A DNA stretch of 64,000 nucleotides from Pelagibius marinus (GCF_014925385.1 NZ_JACSDK010000008.1:1-64000); one strand, 5' to 3'; positions 50,016-59,453 are shown, counted from the stretch's first letter. The notes: generated by a model from the sequence alone, not told the origin. Numbers and translations: made by a program.

Positions 50016-50959
50016 AACGTGATCTCCATGCCGTCGTAGGCGACTTCCCAGCCCGCCGCCTCGACCGCGGCCCGCTCGGCCGAGTCCGACAGCAGAATGG
50101 GGTTGGTGTTGTTGATGTGGATGAAGACCTTGCGGCCCACCGGGCTGTCGGCGAAGGTCGCCAGCGTGCCTTCGGGGCCGGAGAGGCTCATGTGGCCCAT
50201 GCGCCGGCCGGTCTTCACGCCGGCGCCCTGCACCTTCATCTCGTCGTCCTGCCACAGCGTGCCGTCGAACATCATCAGGTCTGCGCCTTTCATCTCCGCC
50301 TGCAGGACCGGCGACGGCGCGGCGCAGGCCGGCACGTAGAGAAAGCGGCGGCGGCTGCCGTTGCTGCCCGCCGTATTCTCGATGCGCAAAGCGATGGTGT
50401 CTTCCTCGACGGTGCCGAAGTTGCCGTTGCCGGCCTTCTCGTCTTCCAGATAGAGAGCCACCTTGCCGGGGATGGCGAAGGGCGTGATGGAGAGGCCCAA
50501 CGCCTCGCCCTCCTTGGTCGCCGGCGCGAAGGTCTCGCCCAGGCCGAGACGCCGGCGGTCGACGAACTTCGGATTGAGTACGTTGAAGATGGTGTTGTTC
50601 TCCAGCACCGACAGCACCCGGCTGGTGGCGTAGACCGCCAGGGGATGGCTCTCGCGCAGGGTCAGCAGGCCGGCCACGTGGTCGACGTCGCCGTTGGTCA
50701 GCACCACGGCGCGGATCGGGCTGTGGCGCACGCCGTCGCGGGGATGGAGTTGCGGATTGTCGTTGATCTGCTGGCGCAGGTCAGGTGAGGCGTTCAGCAG
50801 CACCCAGTTCTCGCCGTCGGCCGAGACCGCCACCGAGGACTGTGTGGACGGTCGCGCGAGCGGATCGCCGCGCCGCGCCCGCTGCGAGGCTTCGTTGTTG
50901 CTGTTCCACTGCGGGAAGCCGCCGCCGGCCGCCGCACCGAGCACCAAAACCTGTAGCAC
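50012..50959 (-). CDS. pqqB: PQQ biosynthesis oxygenase PqqB
   Basis: About 315-aa metallo-beta-lactamase-fold protein. LGAAAGGGFPQWNSN, TNGDVDHVAGLLTLRE (metal site) and MGHMSLSG are family motifs; it hydroxylates the cross-linked tyrosine. GTG 50959 is preferred because GGGGGAAGC precedes it and the family starts here; ATG at 50980 would add seven residues. Confidence 0.92.
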   Translation of the reverse strand: MLQVLVLGAAAGGGFPQWNSNNEASQRARRGDPLARPSTQSSVAVSADGENWVLLNASPDLRQQINDNPQLHPRDGVRHSPIRAVVLTNGDVDHVAGLLTLRESHPLAVYATSRVLSVLENNTIFNVLNPKFVDRRRLGLGETFAPATKEGEALGLSITPFAIPGKVALYLEDEKAGNGNFGTVEEDTIALRIENTAGSNGSRRRFLYVPACAAPSPVLQAEMKGADLMMFDGTLWQDDEMKVQGAGVKTGRRMGHMSLSGPEGTLATFADSPVGRKVFIHINNTNPILLSDSAERAAVEAAGWEVAYDGMEITL

Positions 50960-51142
50960 GCTTCCCCCAAGGATCGTCATGCCGGACACCAGCGCCGGCG
51001 CGACCCGCTTCCACCCGGCCATAGAGGCCGCCGGAGGCGCATCGGGAAGCTACGACTGCGCAAAGGAAAAAGGCCGGGCGTTCCGCCGAACAGGGTTCGA
51101 CAGCAATCCCGGCCTATCGATGCATTCCCCTTAGGGGAAGGA

Positions 51143-51220
51143 TCACAGATCCGCGCAGGCGTAGCTGTTGATTTCCATGCCGACGGAGATCTCGATAACT
51201 TTAGGGGTTGTCCAGCTCAT
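51143..51220 (-). CDS. pqqA: PQQ precursor peptide
   Basis: 25-aa peptide. The Glu16-x3-Tyr20 pair in GMEINSYACADL is the substrate for cross-linking. A strong AGAGGAGGAAAG ribosome site precedes ATG 51220. First gene of pqqABCDE, 183 bases before pqqB. Confidence 0.93.
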   Translation of the reverse strand: MSWTTPKVIEISVGMEINSYACADL

Positions 51221-51701
51221 TACTTTCCTCCTCTGGGGATGTGGCCTAGCGGCCCTTCTTTTCCGACCTCTCGCGTGGTGCCTCGCCGGAGCGAGGAGCG
51301 CCGATGACCCAAGTCTCCTGAGCATCGTGGGCGACATGTTAACGGCTCCCCAAATACCCGCCCACAATACTAAAGTCGCATAGACTGGCCGACCTTGCCT
51401 CGAGCAAAGCGCCATGCTTACAGAAGCTTGGCAGGCAGTTTTTAATGACTTCAAGACGTTGGCGACAGGTAACCCGCGCCCTTCGAAAACTGCGCGAATT
51501 TGCCGTGGTAGAATGCGCGCAAAGGTGAATTCAACCGGATATCGGCAGGCTCTCCGATCTCCAGGCCGCAGCAGCGCTTCACATTCCCGAGAGCGCCGCG
51601 GATTGAGCGGTTTCCGGGATGTCCGCCCCTGCGCATTAACCAAGATTGAAGTGTCTGCCACTAAAAATAGAGGAACTTTGGCTGTCCGCAGGCGTCTTTG
51701 A
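51221..51701. other. Intergenic 481 bases, divergent pqq/kinase promoters
   Basis: No convincing gene. A short plus-strand frame at 51414-51701 has no ribosome site and no recognisable features. Promoters for pqqA and the histidine kinase are expected here. Confidence 0.5.
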
Positions 51702-53615
51702 ATGATTCCCGGCCTCCTCTCTTTGCCTCAAGCACGGGAGCTCCTGAACTGCCGGTTGTGCCGGCGGATCACGCTGCTTGTCTGCCTGGCCATTTTGACG
51801 GTGGAGATGGCTTTCCTGCCGCCGACCTACGTGAAGCGCCGGGACGAACTGCGCAGCCACCAGGAGATGGAAGTGCTGCTGACCGCCAAGGCGTCGCTCA
51901 GCTGGTACGAGCAGCACACGCCGGCGGACATTCTGAAGCGCACCTGGCCCACCTTCGAGCATGTGGCCGTCGAAGGCGTCGCCCTCTACGCGGAAAACGG
52001 CGTCCTTCTCGGCAGCCAGGGAAGGAGACCCGACCTGCTGTCGAATGAGGGCATGCGGGGCCCTACGACGGCCCACGAGGAGCAGCTGACCTTCCGGCAC
52101 TTTCCGGAGGAGAGCGGCGCCTATGAAGTTCTCTGGCCGCCGTCGGTCAGCAACCTGCCCTTCACCGTGGTGGCGCGCCTCGGCACCGCGGCAATCGACG
52201 CCGAACTCAATGCCTATATGTTCCGCGTCGGGGTCCTGATCCTGATCCTCTCCATGGCCGTCTCCGTCGTCACCGTCGCGGTGCTCGGTCGCAGCGTGCT
52301 GACCCCGCTGCTGGCGATCCACAAAAACCTCACGGCCGCGCACAGCGACCCGGTCAACGCCGAGCAGTACAAGCTCGACATCAAAGCGGACAACGAGATC
52401 GGCGAAACCGTAACCGTGCTGAACGCGCTGTTGAGCCGGCTTTCCGCGATACGCCGCAGCCACGTCTACGAGCGTGAGAAGCGCTTCCAGGACTTCGTCG
52501 CCTCCAGCTCCGACTGGTTCTGGGAGATGGACGAGAACCTGCGCTTCTGCTTCTTCTCCGATCGCTACACCGACGTCACCGGCGTGCCGGAAACCGTGCT
52601 GCTGGGCAAGACCCGCGAGGAGACCGGCATTCCCGGGGTCGACCAGAGCATCTGGCAGCAGCACCTCAACGATCTGCACAGCCACCGCCCCTTTCGCAAT
52701 TTCGTGCATCCGCGCCAGCGGCCCAACGGAGACGTCGTCTGGCTGTCGATCAACGGCGATCCCTGGTTTGACGGCGACGGCAACTTCCGCGGCTACCGCG
52801 GCACCGGGCGCGACATCACCGATCAGATGGCGATCCAGGAGGCCCTGCGCACGGCCAAGGAAGAAGCCGAGGCGGCCAATCGCACGAAGTCCGAGTTCCT
52901 GGCCAACATCAGCCATGAGCTGCGCACGCCGCTGAACGCGATCATCGGCTTTTCCGAGGTCATGCTGGCCGGAGAGAAGACGCCCGGCGCCAATCCGCGG
53001 CACCACGGCTATCTGGAGGACATCCACAGTTCCGGCCTGCACCTGCTGTCGCTGATCAACGACATCCTGGACCTCTCAAAGATCGAGGCCGGGGCCGACG
53101 AGCTGGACGAGGAAGCGGTCGACGCCGCTGAGCTGGCGCGCGCCGTGCTGCGCGTGGTGCGCCAGCGCGCGGAAACCTCCGGCGTCACCATAGAATGGAG
53201 CGGCGACATGCAGCTGCCGCTGCTCTTCGCCGACGAGCGCAAGCTGAAGCAGGCGCTGCTGAACCTCATGACCAATGCCATCAAGTTCACGCCGTCGGGC
53301 GGGCGGGTGCGGATGAGCATTCGATGCAGCGCCGAGGAAGGCTTCATCTTCGAGGTCACGGACAACGGCATCGGCATGGCGCCGGAGGACATCCCCACGG
53401 CGCTGCGCCAGTTCGGCCAGATCGACAGCGCCTTGAACCGCAAGTACGAAGGCACCGGACTGGGCCTGCCGCTGACCAGCGCCCTGGTCGAACTGCACGG
53501 CGGGCGGCTGGAGGTCGAAAGCCAGCTCGGCGAAGGCACCAAGGTCTCCATCCACCTGCCCGCCGGCCGCATCCTCGAGAGGGGTAGTGGCCGCCGGGAA
53601 AGCGCGGGCTCCTGA
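51702..53615 (+). CDS. PAS-domain sensor histidine kinase
   Basis: 637 aa. Membrane helices at ~22-42 and ~175-200 flank a ~130-residue periplasmic part. A HAMP-like linker (~200-255), PAS/PAC domain (~258-380) and HisKA with His405 (NISHELRTPLN) follow, then HATPase with GIGMAPEDIP and GTGLGLPL. No response regulator gene is adjacent. The input signal is unknown. Confidence 0.9.
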   Translation: MIPGLLSLPQARELLNCRLCRRITLLVCLAILTVEMAFLPPTYVKRRDELRSHQEMEVLLTAKASLSWYEQHTPADILKRTWPTFEHVAVEGVALYAENGVLLGSQGRRPDLLSNEGMRGPTTAHEEQLTFRHFPEESGAYEVLWPPSVSNLPFTVVARLGTAAIDAELNAYMFRVGVLILILSMAVSVVTVAVLGRSVLTPLLAIHKNLTAAHSDPVNAEQYKLDIKADNEIGETVTVLNALLSRLSAIRRSHVYEREKRFQDFVASSSDWFWEMDENLRFCFFSDRYTDVTGVPETVLLGKTREETGIPGVDQSIWQQHLNDLHSHRPFRNFVHPRQRPNGDVVWLSINGDPWFDGDGNFRGYRGTGRDITDQMAIQEALRTAKEEAEAANRTKSEFLANISHELRTPLNAIIGFSEVMLAGEKTPGANPRHHGYLEDIHSSGLHLLSLINDILDLSKIEAGADELDEEAVDAAELARAVLRVVRQRAETSGVTIEWSGDMQLPLLFADERKLKQALLNLMTNAIKFTPSGGRVRMSIRCSAEEGFIFEVTDNGIGMAPEDIPTALRQFGQIDSALNRKYEGTGLGLPLTSALVELHGGRLEVESQLGEGTKVSIHLPAGRILERGSGRRESAGS

Positions 53616-53634
53616 GCGCACTCCCCCGCTGAGC

Positions 53635-54993
53635 CTAAGGGAACACGCCGATGAGGTGGCCCCAGAGATAGTGCAGCGGCGAAACGATCACCAGCGCCAG
53701 CAGCACAAAATACAGCATGACCTTCATGGCCTTGCGCAGCGGCACGCCGAGGAAGGTCAATCCCACCAGCACCGGCGGCGCCTGATAGGGAAAGGCGAAG
53801 ATCACGAAGGCCGGCACCTGCGCCAGCAGCACCGCATCCAGCGGCCAGCGGAGGCTTTCCGCCATGGAACCGGCCAACGGCGTGAAAACCGCCGGAATCG
53901 CGGGCAGCGTGGTCACCATCGCCAGCATCATCGCGCTCACCTGCAGCACCGCGTACTTGGCGGCATCGGGCAGCCCCGCCAAGGGGACCGCCGCCGCGAT
54001 ATGGCTCCACAGCAGGTCGCCGAGGCCGCTGTGACTGACCACGCCACCCAGGCCGATGGTGCCGGCGGCGAAGAACCAGGGACCGAAGTTCAGCTTGCCG
54101 ATGGACTGGGGCGGCAAGAGGCCGACACCGGGCAGCAGGCTGACGACAGCCGCCGCAAGGCCGATCCAGGCCGAGGATATGCCGTGCAGGCTGTCGGTAG
54201 TCCAGAACGCCAGGGTGACGGCCAGGAGGAAGGCGATCTTCACCTGGTCGCGGGTCCAGGGCTCTGGCGTCATCGGCGGCAGGGAGATTTGCCGTTCACC
54301 GGGAAAGAGGCGCAGCACCAGCAGCGGGATCAGCAGGAAGGCGCCGAGGCCCAGGACCGGGAAGTTCAGCAGCAGGTATTCGCCGTAGGTCAGCGTGCGC
54401 CCGTAGATCGCCTCCGCGGCGCCCATCAGCACCAGGTTGGGCACGTTGGACGTCAGGATGGTGAAGGCCGGGATGACCGCGCCCAGCACCGCAGCGATGA
54501 AGAGGCCGTGGCGACGCGGATCGTCTTCGGCGAGGCCCAGGCGATCTGCCAGGGCGCGCACCAGCGGCGCAAAGATCAGCACCCGGCCCATGGCCGAGGG
54601 GATAAAGAAAGCCAGCAGCAGGCCGGTCGAGGAGATCAACCAGATTAGCGCCGGGTAGGACTTGAGGTGCCCCAGCAGGCGGTCGAACAGCGCATGGCCC
54701 ATGTCATGGCGACCGATGACCTCGCTCAGCACCATGCCGGCGAAGACCAGCCACACCGCCTTGGACTCGAAACCGGCCAGCGCCACGTGGTCCGGCGCCA
54801 GGCCGGTCAACAGCAGGGCGGCGAAGAAGACCAAGGCCGTCAGCTCCGCCGGGATCGCCAGGGTCGCCCAGAGGAAAGCGGTGAGTACCGCCAGCGTCCC
54901 GAGCGACAGCAGGGGTGAGGCCCCCGCGACCAGGGTGCCGGCAAAGGCGGCCGCAAGAACCAGCGCCACGCTTCTGCTGACTGCTTTTTCCAC
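53635..54993 (-). CDS. SLC13-family sodium/anion symporter
   Basis: 452 aa, about 12 membrane helices. FESKAVWLVFAGMVLSEVIG, FFIPSAMGRVLIFAPLV and ILTSNVPNLVLMG carry the family's helical hairpin motifs. No TrkA-C domains, unlike the permease at 36.7 kb. GTG 54993 has GGGAG six bases upstream. Likely carries a dicarboxylate or sulfate-type anion. Confidence 0.85.
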   Translation of the reverse strand: MEKAVSRSVALVLAAAFAGTLVAGASPLLSLGTLAVLTAFLWATLAIPAELTALVFFAALLLTGLAPDHVALAGFESKAVWLVFAGMVLSEVIGRHDMGHALFDRLLGHLKSYPALIWLISSTGLLLAFFIPSAMGRVLIFAPLVRALADRLGLAEDDPRRHGLFIAAVLGAVIPAFTILTSNVPNLVLMGAAEAIYGRTLTYGEYLLLNFPVLGLGAFLLIPLLVLRLFPGERQISLPPMTPEPWTRDQVKIAFLLAVTLAFWTTDSLHGISSAWIGLAAAVVSLLPGVGLLPPQSIGKLNFGPWFFAAGTIGLGGVVSHSGLGDLLWSHIAAAVPLAGLPDAAKYAVLQVSAMMLAMVTTLPAIPAVFTPLAGSMAESLRWPLDAVLLAQVPAFVIFAFPYQAPPVLVGLTFLGVPLRKAMKVMLYFVLLALVIVSPLHYLWGHLIGVFP

Positions 54994-55255
54994 CGCGGCT
55001 CCCGGCCTCCGGCCTTCACACAACTGGATCCATGCCGCGCGACGGACGTCCGCAGCCGCCCGGACGGGGCGGCTGTCGTGGTCGGATATTGTCGCGGGAT
55101 GGCACCACTGACACGCAGCCGCCAGCATAGCCAATCTACCGCCGCGCGCCTAGCCGCGAGACAGCCCCGCGGCGCCTGGATCGCGGCCGCCCGCCGGGCT
55201 ATGATGCCGGAAAACCTGCCTGGCAAAGACCGACTTGAAGGCAAGAGGGGTGGAA

Positions 55256-55747
55256 ATGATCAAGGGACTTCACCACAACGCCTATCGCTGCCGCGATTCA
55301 GAGGAAACGCGGCGTTTCTACGAGGATTTCCTCGGACTGCCGCTGGCCAAAACGCTGGAGATCGGCACCACCAAGACCGGGCGCGAGACGCAGGCGCTGC
55401 ACACCTTCTATCGCCTGGGCGACGGCTCCTACCTCGCCTTCTTCGAGGTGCCGGGACAGGCCTTCGAATTCAAGACGCAGCACGACTACGATCTGCACAT
55501 CGCCCTGGAGGTCCCGCCCGAGGCGCTGGACGAACTGCTGGCGCGCGGCAAGGCCGCCGGCATCGAGACCCGCGGGCCGGCGGACCACGCCTTCATCGAC
55601 TCCATCTACTTCCGCGACCCCAACGGCTACGTCATCGAACTGACCGCCAAGCGGCCTGAGCACGCGGCCATGATGGACCCGGCGACCAACGGCGCCCGCG
55701 AAAAGCTCGACGCCTGGCAGAAGGCCAAGACGGAGGCGGCCGAATAG
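55256..55747 (+). CDS. VOC (glyoxalase I-like) domain protein
   Basis: 163 aa, one VOC unit (KGLHHNAYRCRDSEETRRFYEDFLGL, metal His near residue 6; Glu in YVIELTAKR). Start ATG 55256 with GGTGGAA; a TTG upstream is less likely. Substrate unknown: dioxygenase or lyase both possible. Confidence 0.83.
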   Translation: MIKGLHHNAYRCRDSEETRRFYEDFLGLPLAKTLEIGTTKTGRETQALHTFYRLGDGSYLAFFEVPGQAFEFKTQHDYDLHIALEVPPEALDELLARGKAAGIETRGPADHAFIDSIYFRDPNGYVIELTAKRPEHAAMMDPATNGAREKLDAWQKAKTEAAE

Positions 55748-55782
55748 GCCGCAGCGGCTCGGAAAGGCATCTTCCAATACAC

Positions 55783-55799
55783 CAATAATGCGATTATTG
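55783..55799. promoter_or_regulatory. AT-rich inverted repeat upstream of lipoprotein gene
   Basis: CAATAAT-GCG-ATTATTG, a perfect 7-bp inverted repeat in otherwise GC-rich sequence. Operator candidate, or a weak terminator of the VOC gene since TTTC follows. Confidence 0.4.
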
Positions 55800-55835
55800 T
55801 TTCTTCGGTTGATACCTTTGATTGAGGAAGCATCC

Positions 55836-56375
55836 ATGTCGCCTTTCGCCCGCCGCAGGAAGCGGCCGCCTGTGATTCGGGGCCTCCTGGCCGCCGCCGC
55901 CCTGCTCGCCCTTTCGGCCTGTGCCTCTTCGGAAGTGGCCAGCATCAAGGCCGCCAGCCAGGACCAAATCCACGATCTCCGGGTGTCGGAGATCACCGTC
56001 ACCATCGAGACGCCCAAGCCGCACCCCGAACTGCAGGCCGAGTTGAAGAAGCAGCTTGAAGAGGCCATGCCGATCTGCGCCAAGGGCGCGATCGATCATC
56101 GTCTCAACGTCGTCATCACCGAATTCGAGGATCAAGACGTCGGCAAGGCGATCTTTCTGGGCGATGAGATCGAATTGAAGGGCCGCGCCGAGTTCGACGC
56201 CGTCGCCACCCGCGAGCAGACCGGGGCCTACTTCGTGGAGAACAGCTTTGCCTGGGGCGGCTTCATCGGCGCGGCCATGATGTCGGACGCTGAGATCTCA
56301 CTCAGCAAAGGCTTCGCCGAGAACCTCTGCAAAGAGGTCTTCGACGTCGACCTGGCACAGATCCGCAAGAATTAG
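55836..56375 (+). CDS. Lipoprotein of unknown function
   Basis: 179 aa. Basic N-terminus, hydrophobic core and lipobox LSAC at about residues 24-27. The rest is not recognised; it has a DQDVGKAIFLGDEIELKGRA stretch. ATG 55836 has GAGGAAGC upstream. Confidence 0.7.
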   Translation: MSPFARRRKRPPVIRGLLAAAALLALSACASSEVASIKAASQDQIHDLRVSEITVTIETPKPHPELQAELKKQLEEAMPICAKGAIDHRLNVVITEFEDQDVGKAIFLGDEIELKGRAEFDAVATREQTGAYFVENSFAWGGFIGAAMMSDAEISLSKGFAENLCKEVFDVDLAQIRKN

Positions 56376-56501
56376 AGCTGACCGGACCGGCTGCCCGCAG
56401 CGGGCGGAGTCGTTGCCGTTTGTGCGTTTGACCACGCCACGGCGCGGTCTGCCGCGTTAGACTGGCGCTTCTCCCGGACCGCAATCACGGAGGGTGGAGC
56501 C

Positions 56502-57212
56502 ATGGCAGGCGACGGCGGCAAGGACTATGTCCTGGGACGGCTGATCCTCGACTACATCAAGGCCTTCATGTGGCCGCTGGTCGCGATCATCGTGGTGTTG
56601 ATCTATCAGGACGACGTCCGCCAGATCCTGTCCGAGCGCGAGGTCGATATCTTCGGCCTGCGCATCGGCGAGAAGGTGGAGCAGATCGAATCCCAGGCGA
56701 TGGCGGAGATCGAGGACATCCGCCTGTTGCTGGAAGCCCAGCAGGCCGCCGAGCAGGCCGACGCCGGCAGCGAGGCGGCGCCGCAGATCAGCGAAGACAT
56801 AGATGCCAAGCTCAGGAGCCTGGAGGCCAACCTGTCGCGTGAGATCGCCCGGGTTCAGGTCGAGCAGCAGGCGCTGCGCACGGCGCCGGCGGCCGAGCGC
56901 CAGGCGACGGTGGAGGCGGACAGCAGCCGCGCCGGCAAGGCGGCCGCCGCCGAGCGGCGCGGCTTCGAGGCGCTCATCGATCACGACGTCAAGGCCGCCA
57001 TCGCCGCCTTCGACGAGGCGCGCCGCATTTGGCCGGAATACCACAACGTGGCGGAGATCGGCCGCGCCCTGCGTCGCCTGGAAGCCTCCCTTGCCGACCC
57101 AGAAAGCGACGCCTGGCCCCGCCTCTACCGCGAAATCATAACCCGCTATTCCTGGGGCCTGCCGGACGATCTGCGCAACGAAATCCGCGCCGGCGCCGCT
57201 GCAGCTTTCTAG
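56502..57212 (+). CDS. Membrane-anchored coiled-coil protein, unknown
   Basis: 236 aa. One membrane segment (~20-37) and a long acidic/Ala-Gln coiled coil (~50-150). A TPR-like stretch near 150-190 (FEALIDHDVKAAIAAFDEARRI) follows. Function unknown. Next gene on the same strand is the Cys-repeat protein 320 bases on. Confidence 0.7.
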   Translation: MAGDGGKDYVLGRLILDYIKAFMWPLVAIIVVLIYQDDVRQILSEREVDIFGLRIGEKVEQIESQAMAEIEDIRLLLEAQQAAEQADAGSEAAPQISEDIDAKLRSLEANLSREIARVQVEQQALRTAPAAERQATVEADSSRAGKAAAAERRGFEALIDHDVKAAIAAFDEARRIWPEYHNVAEIGRALRRLEASLADPESDAWPRLYREIITRYSWGLPDDLRNEIRAGAAAAF

Positions 57213-57531
57213 GGCAGCGCACTCGTGGACAGAAGTCGATTGGGTGGTACCTCCATTTCTCCGCGACCTGGGCGAAGACCGGACATCACCCACTTCAAGA
57301 GGCAAAGTCGCAGATTTGTCATTTGCCGCCATCACGCATTCGATGTTGACTTGCCGCAGTCGGAAGAACGAAGCGCGACTTTATGAACGGATTGCGTGAG
57401 CAATCAGTCGCTGTCGACGTTTTCTTATTCAGCTGCGCTTGAGAGAAAAGCGACTCTCCTGACTCAACACTGCAAGTGTGATACCTTCTAAAACTGTACG
57501 TGCTGCGCAACTCAGGTTCGGAGGATGTCCT
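57213..57531. other. Intergenic 319 bases before the MNIO cassette
   Basis: More AT-rich than its surroundings. The GGAGG at 57520-57524 belongs to the next gene. A promoter is expected, but no clear -35/-10 pair is seen. Confidence 0.5.
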
Positions 57532-57972
57532 ATGGCTGATGTCAAACATCACGCAAACCACAGCGTCCGCGTATCTATCCCAATGTCGGTCGCATCCGAC
57601 ATCGGCAAGTTCAAGGAGACACTGGGCAGCATTCTCGACAGGCTCGGCTGCCCAGCCTGCTGTTCGGCGCACGATATCTATTTCGAGATGCAGCGTGACT
57701 TCCGGTTTGACGGTGATCTGGATATCGCCCAAGCGGCCTTCGCACCAAAGCGCCTTGCGGCGGCCGCCTCCGTCCCCGTTGTGTCGGCCAGCCTCTCGCC
57801 GAAGCTGGCGGGTAATATCAAGGAGGTGTTCAGTGCGCTCGACCGTATTGTCGACCTCAGCGCACACCCCGCATGCACTTCGGGAGATGACCTCTTCCTG
57901 AGGGTCGAGAGCAACTTCTTGATCAACAGTGCCGGCCAGCTCGATGAGCAGGCACTGGTCATTGGCCGGTAA
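57532..57972 (+). CDS. Cys-motif repeat protein, candidate MNIO-modified RiPP precursor
   Basis: 146 aa with a strong GGAGG seven bases before ATG 57532. No signal peptide. Two diverged internal repeats: LDRLGCPACCSAHDIYFEM (35-53) and LDR (103-105) followed by PACTSGDDLFLRV (113-125). Shared residues are P-A-C-[CT]-S-[AG]-x-D-[IL]-[YF]-[FL]; cysteines are C40, C43, C44 and C115. Its 3' end overlaps the MNIO gene by 29 bases. By analogy to known MNIO clusters it is a substrate or carrier; a partner-protein role is the main alternative. I do not recognise the family. Confidence 0.6.
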   Translation: MADVKHHANHSVRVSIPMSVASDIGKFKETLGSILDRLGCPACCSAHDIYFEMQRDFRFDGDLDIAQAAFAPKRLAAAASVPVVSASLSPKLAGNIKEVFSALDRIVDLSAHPACTSGDDLFLRVESNFLINSAGQLDEQALVIGR

Positions 57973-59422
57973 GAACCGGTTCCGGCCCCCAAAGCTGGGG
58001 GCCGGTATGATCTACACTCCTGCGCTACGCTCGTTTCTGCAGCCGCGTATCGATAGGTTAGGCGTGCTCGAGGTCGAGCCGCAGACGATGTGGCTGGCCG
58101 AAGATGCGATCGACGGGCCGTTTCGCGAGAACTTCGACTTCATCGAAGCGATCGCCGCCCTGCCCGTCGCCAAGCTGGTCCACAGCGTCGGCGCGCCGCT
58201 GGGCGGTACGCGCCGGCCGAACCCGGATCAGATTGCGCTGATCCGCGCGACGGCGGACCGGCTGGACAGCCCCTGGGTGAGCGAGCACCTCAGCGTTGCC
58301 GGCACACCGCACCGATCGGCGGGTTTCCTGCTGCCGCCGCTGCAGACGCCCGAGGGCGTCGAGACGGCGGCGAAGAATATCCGCATCTTTGCGGAGGGCA
58401 TCGGCCGCCCTGTCGCCATCGAGACCGGCGTGTCCTATGTCGGCCGGAAGCCGTTCGAGATGGCGGACGGCGAATTCGTCGCTGCGGTGGCAGAGACCGC
58501 CGATTGCGGAATCTTGCTGGATCTGCACAACGTCTACTGCAATGAGCGCAACGGGCGCACGACACTCGATACCTATGTTGAGGCACTCCCGCTGGACCGC
58601 GTATGGGAGATCCACCTGGCGGGGGGAAACGAGGCGGAGGGCGTGTGGCTCGACGCCCATTGCGGCCAGATGCCGCCGGATCTTGCAGTGCGGGCCCGCG
58701 ACATCATCCGGGCCCTGCCCAACCTCGGCGCGGTCAACTACGAGATCTATGAGACTTTTCTCGCGGACATGCCGGAGAGCACCCTCGAAGCGATCCTTGA
58801 CGAGCTGGAGGACCTCTGGGGCGAAGCCGGGCGGGCAAGCACGGCAAGCAGCGGGGAAGCCGAGCGCCGCCCGAGCCCGCCCCCCGACATCGCAGAGCGC
58901 CCCTCCCCCAGCGCGTGGGAAGAAGGCATGACACAGGCGGTCTGGCAGGGAACACCCGACTGTCATCCCTTCCCGGACGACACCGCAGCAATACGGCTCT
59001 ATGCCCGCCTGGCGCGCAGTTTCCGCGGCTCGATGATGCTGAGGGTGCTCAGCCGGTCTCTGCGGTACCTGATCCTGCGCGAGGCCGATCGTGGCGACGC
59101 CATTCTGGAACGATACTTCAAGGCGGTATCGCCCAAGCTGTATGCGCATCTCGAAGCCAAGGCATTCCGCGACTGGGTGACCCAGGCGGGCGAAGCCGAT
59201 CCGCTGCTCGAGGCGCTCATGGACTACGACATCGTCATGGTCGAAATGTTGGCGGATCCGCGCCCGCGCGAGGTCAGGTTCCCCGGTGACCCGCGCCCGG
59301 TTTTCGAAGCCCTTGCCGCATCCCAGCTCCCCAAGTTCCCCGAGCCGCCCGCCTGGGAAATCGAGATCCTGCCCGATCAGGGCCAAACCTCGGCCTTCCG
59401 GGGGATCGATTCAGGAAGCTGA
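57944..59422 (+). CDS. MNIO (DUF692) multinuclear iron oxidase with extra C-terminal domain
   Basis: 492 aa. Residues ~18-295 are a DUF692 TIM barrel: LEVEP (E43/E45), HSVGAPLGG (H80), WVSEHLS (E114/H115), IETGVSYV (E160), LLDLHNVYCN (D193/H195/N196), EIHLAGG (H224), LDAHCGQ (D237/H239), VNYEIYE (E267). The usual DVNNVY is DLHNVY here. A Pro/Glu-rich linker (296-325) leads to a ~145-residue C-terminal domain not recognised. ATG 57944 keeps the first barrel strand (LGAGMIY); ATG 58007 would cut it. MNIO enzymes oxidise Cys or other residues in RiPP precursors. Confidence 0.78.
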   Translation: MSRHWSLAGKNRFRPPKLGAGMIYTPALRSFLQPRIDRLGVLEVEPQTMWLAEDAIDGPFRENFDFIEAIAALPVAKLVHSVGAPLGGTRRPNPDQIALIRATADRLDSPWVSEHLSVAGTPHRSAGFLLPPLQTPEGVETAAKNIRIFAEGIGRPVAIETGVSYVGRKPFEMADGEFVAAVAETADCGILLDLHNVYCNERNGRTTLDTYVEALPLDRVWEIHLAGGNEAEGVWLDAHCGQMPPDLAVRARDIIRALPNLGAVNYEIYETFLADMPESTLEAILDELEDLWGEAGRASTASSGEAERRPSPPPDIAERPSPSAWEEGMTQAVWQGTPDCHPFPDDTAAIRLYARLARSFRGSMMLRVLSRSLRYLILREADRGDAILERYFKAVSPKLYAHLEAKAFRDWVTQAGEADPLLEALMDYDIVMVEMLADPRPREVRFPGDPRPVFEALAASQLPKFPEPPAWEIEILPDQGQTSAFRGIDSGS

Positions 59423-59453
59423 AACGCGTCCGGCGGGTCGCTTGGCGGGAAAT

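Noticed and set aside
51414-51701. 95-codon plus-strand frame upstream of the histidine kinase
   Set aside because: No ribosome site, Arg/Ser-rich protein without features.
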